Shown here: piece after piece, positions 35,433-35,537 of the stretch
Layout: each line of letters starts with the position of its first letter
Position numbering within the stretch: position 1 is the stretch's first letter
From: an uncultured Pseudomonadota bacterium
GTDB taxonomy: Bacteria > Pseudomonadota > Gammaproteobacteria > Burkholderiales > Methylophilaceae
Assembly (NCBI GenBank): GCA_903846555.1
Contig: CAINBI010000042.1
Span: 1-35,537, forward strand
DNA length: 35,537 nucleotides
Direction: 5' to 3'
Translations under genes and position numbers: made by a program
The notes under the pieces: generated by a model
Database searches by the model: none
What the model saw: only the letters and a program-made list of their open reading frames with translations
Told to the model about the DNA's origin: nothing

Positions 35433-35537
35433 AACAAGGCTAACAGCTTGTGCAATCTCGTATAATAGTAAAAACCTAGTCAAGGAGAGCATCATGAGCA
35501 TGAACCGAATTCAATTTCAGCCAGGCATGAGTGTGAA
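35400..35537 (+). mobile_element. left part of an IS1595-family insertion sequence
   Basis: Starts at the end of glgP similarity (about 35400, approximate) and runs off the window. It contains a TATAAT (35461-35466), AAGGAGAG (35482-35489) and the start of a transposase gene. The exact terminal inverted repeat cannot be fixed without the other end. It is the likely cause of the glgP interruption. Confidence 0.65.
35494..35537 (+). CDS. IS1595-family transposase, partial
   Basis: Begins MSMNRIQFQPGMSV and is cut by the window end after 14 codons. This opening (NRIQFQPGMSL...) is the one I remember for ISXO2-like IS1595-family transposases, which then carry a zinc finger and DDE/N domain. Excellent Shine-Dalgarno AAGGAGAG upstream. 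Confidence 0.65.
   Translation, partial: MSMNRIQFQPGMSV

Noticed and set aside
1-35537. CRISPR array, tRNA or rRNA genes
   Set aside because: No regularly spaced direct repeats and no tRNA or rRNA signature seen in any gap.

Overview
The window reads as chromosomal DNA of a Gram-negative proteobacterium. It encodes outer-membrane and periplasmic proteins (an OmpW-type porin, the YdbH/YnbE/YdbL envelope set, an MCE lipid-transport cassette), DsbB, XseA, CysM and RlmD. The moderate-to-low GC look, the neighbour pair of a PolB-like exonuclease with rlmD, and the R. eutropha-type soluble hydrogenase suggest a betaproteobacterium such as a Methylophilaceae- or Gallionellaceae-like lineage. That placement is inference from memory; no search was run.

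Layout. 1-604 has no firm gene: a possible partial ORF at the left edge and a cluster of REP-like palindromes. 605-3990 is accessory: an unrecognised protein, a secreted tandem-PepSY protein, a secreted protein with two aspartyl-protease (DTG) motifs, and a small secreted cysteine-containing helical protein. 4098-12715 is core: xseA, dsbB, cysM, ydbH-ynbE-ydbL, a PolB-like exonuclease, rlmD, and an ompW-like gene behind what looks like a textbook FNR-type promoter. A likely 103-bp MITE follows ydbL. 12933-16414 (minus) is a translationally coupled MCE lipid-transport operon: permease with N-terminal STAS-like domain, ATPase, MCE protein and PqiC-like lipoprotein. 16415-17219 is a gene graveyard with an IS3-family transposase relic and a 26-bp inverted repeat.

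17220-27926 is a complete-looking locus for an NAD-coupled bidirectional [NiFe] hydrogenase. hoxF-hoxU-hoxY-hoxH-hoxW run on the minus strand. Diverging from them on the plus strand is hupE-hypA-hypB-hypF-hypC-hypD-hypE. The notable oddity is HypF, which is only the C-terminal carbamoyltransferase half. 28133-35432 carries carbon genes in one direction: phosphoketolase (xfp), a short acetate kinase (TTG start), an atypical long pyruvate kinase and glycogen phosphorylase. The last is broken after about 493 residues; 94 nt after the junction begins an IS1595-type transposase that runs off the right edge.

Working model (inference): 17-35 kb is a low-oxygen or fermentative energy module bounded by IS sequences. 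Glycogen phosphorylase would mobilise glycogen, phosphoketolase would split sugar phosphates to acetyl-phosphate, acetate kinase and pyruvate kinase would make ATP, and the Hox hydrogenase would balance NADH as H2 or take up H2. The broken glgP suggests the module is being eroded or rewired in this strain.
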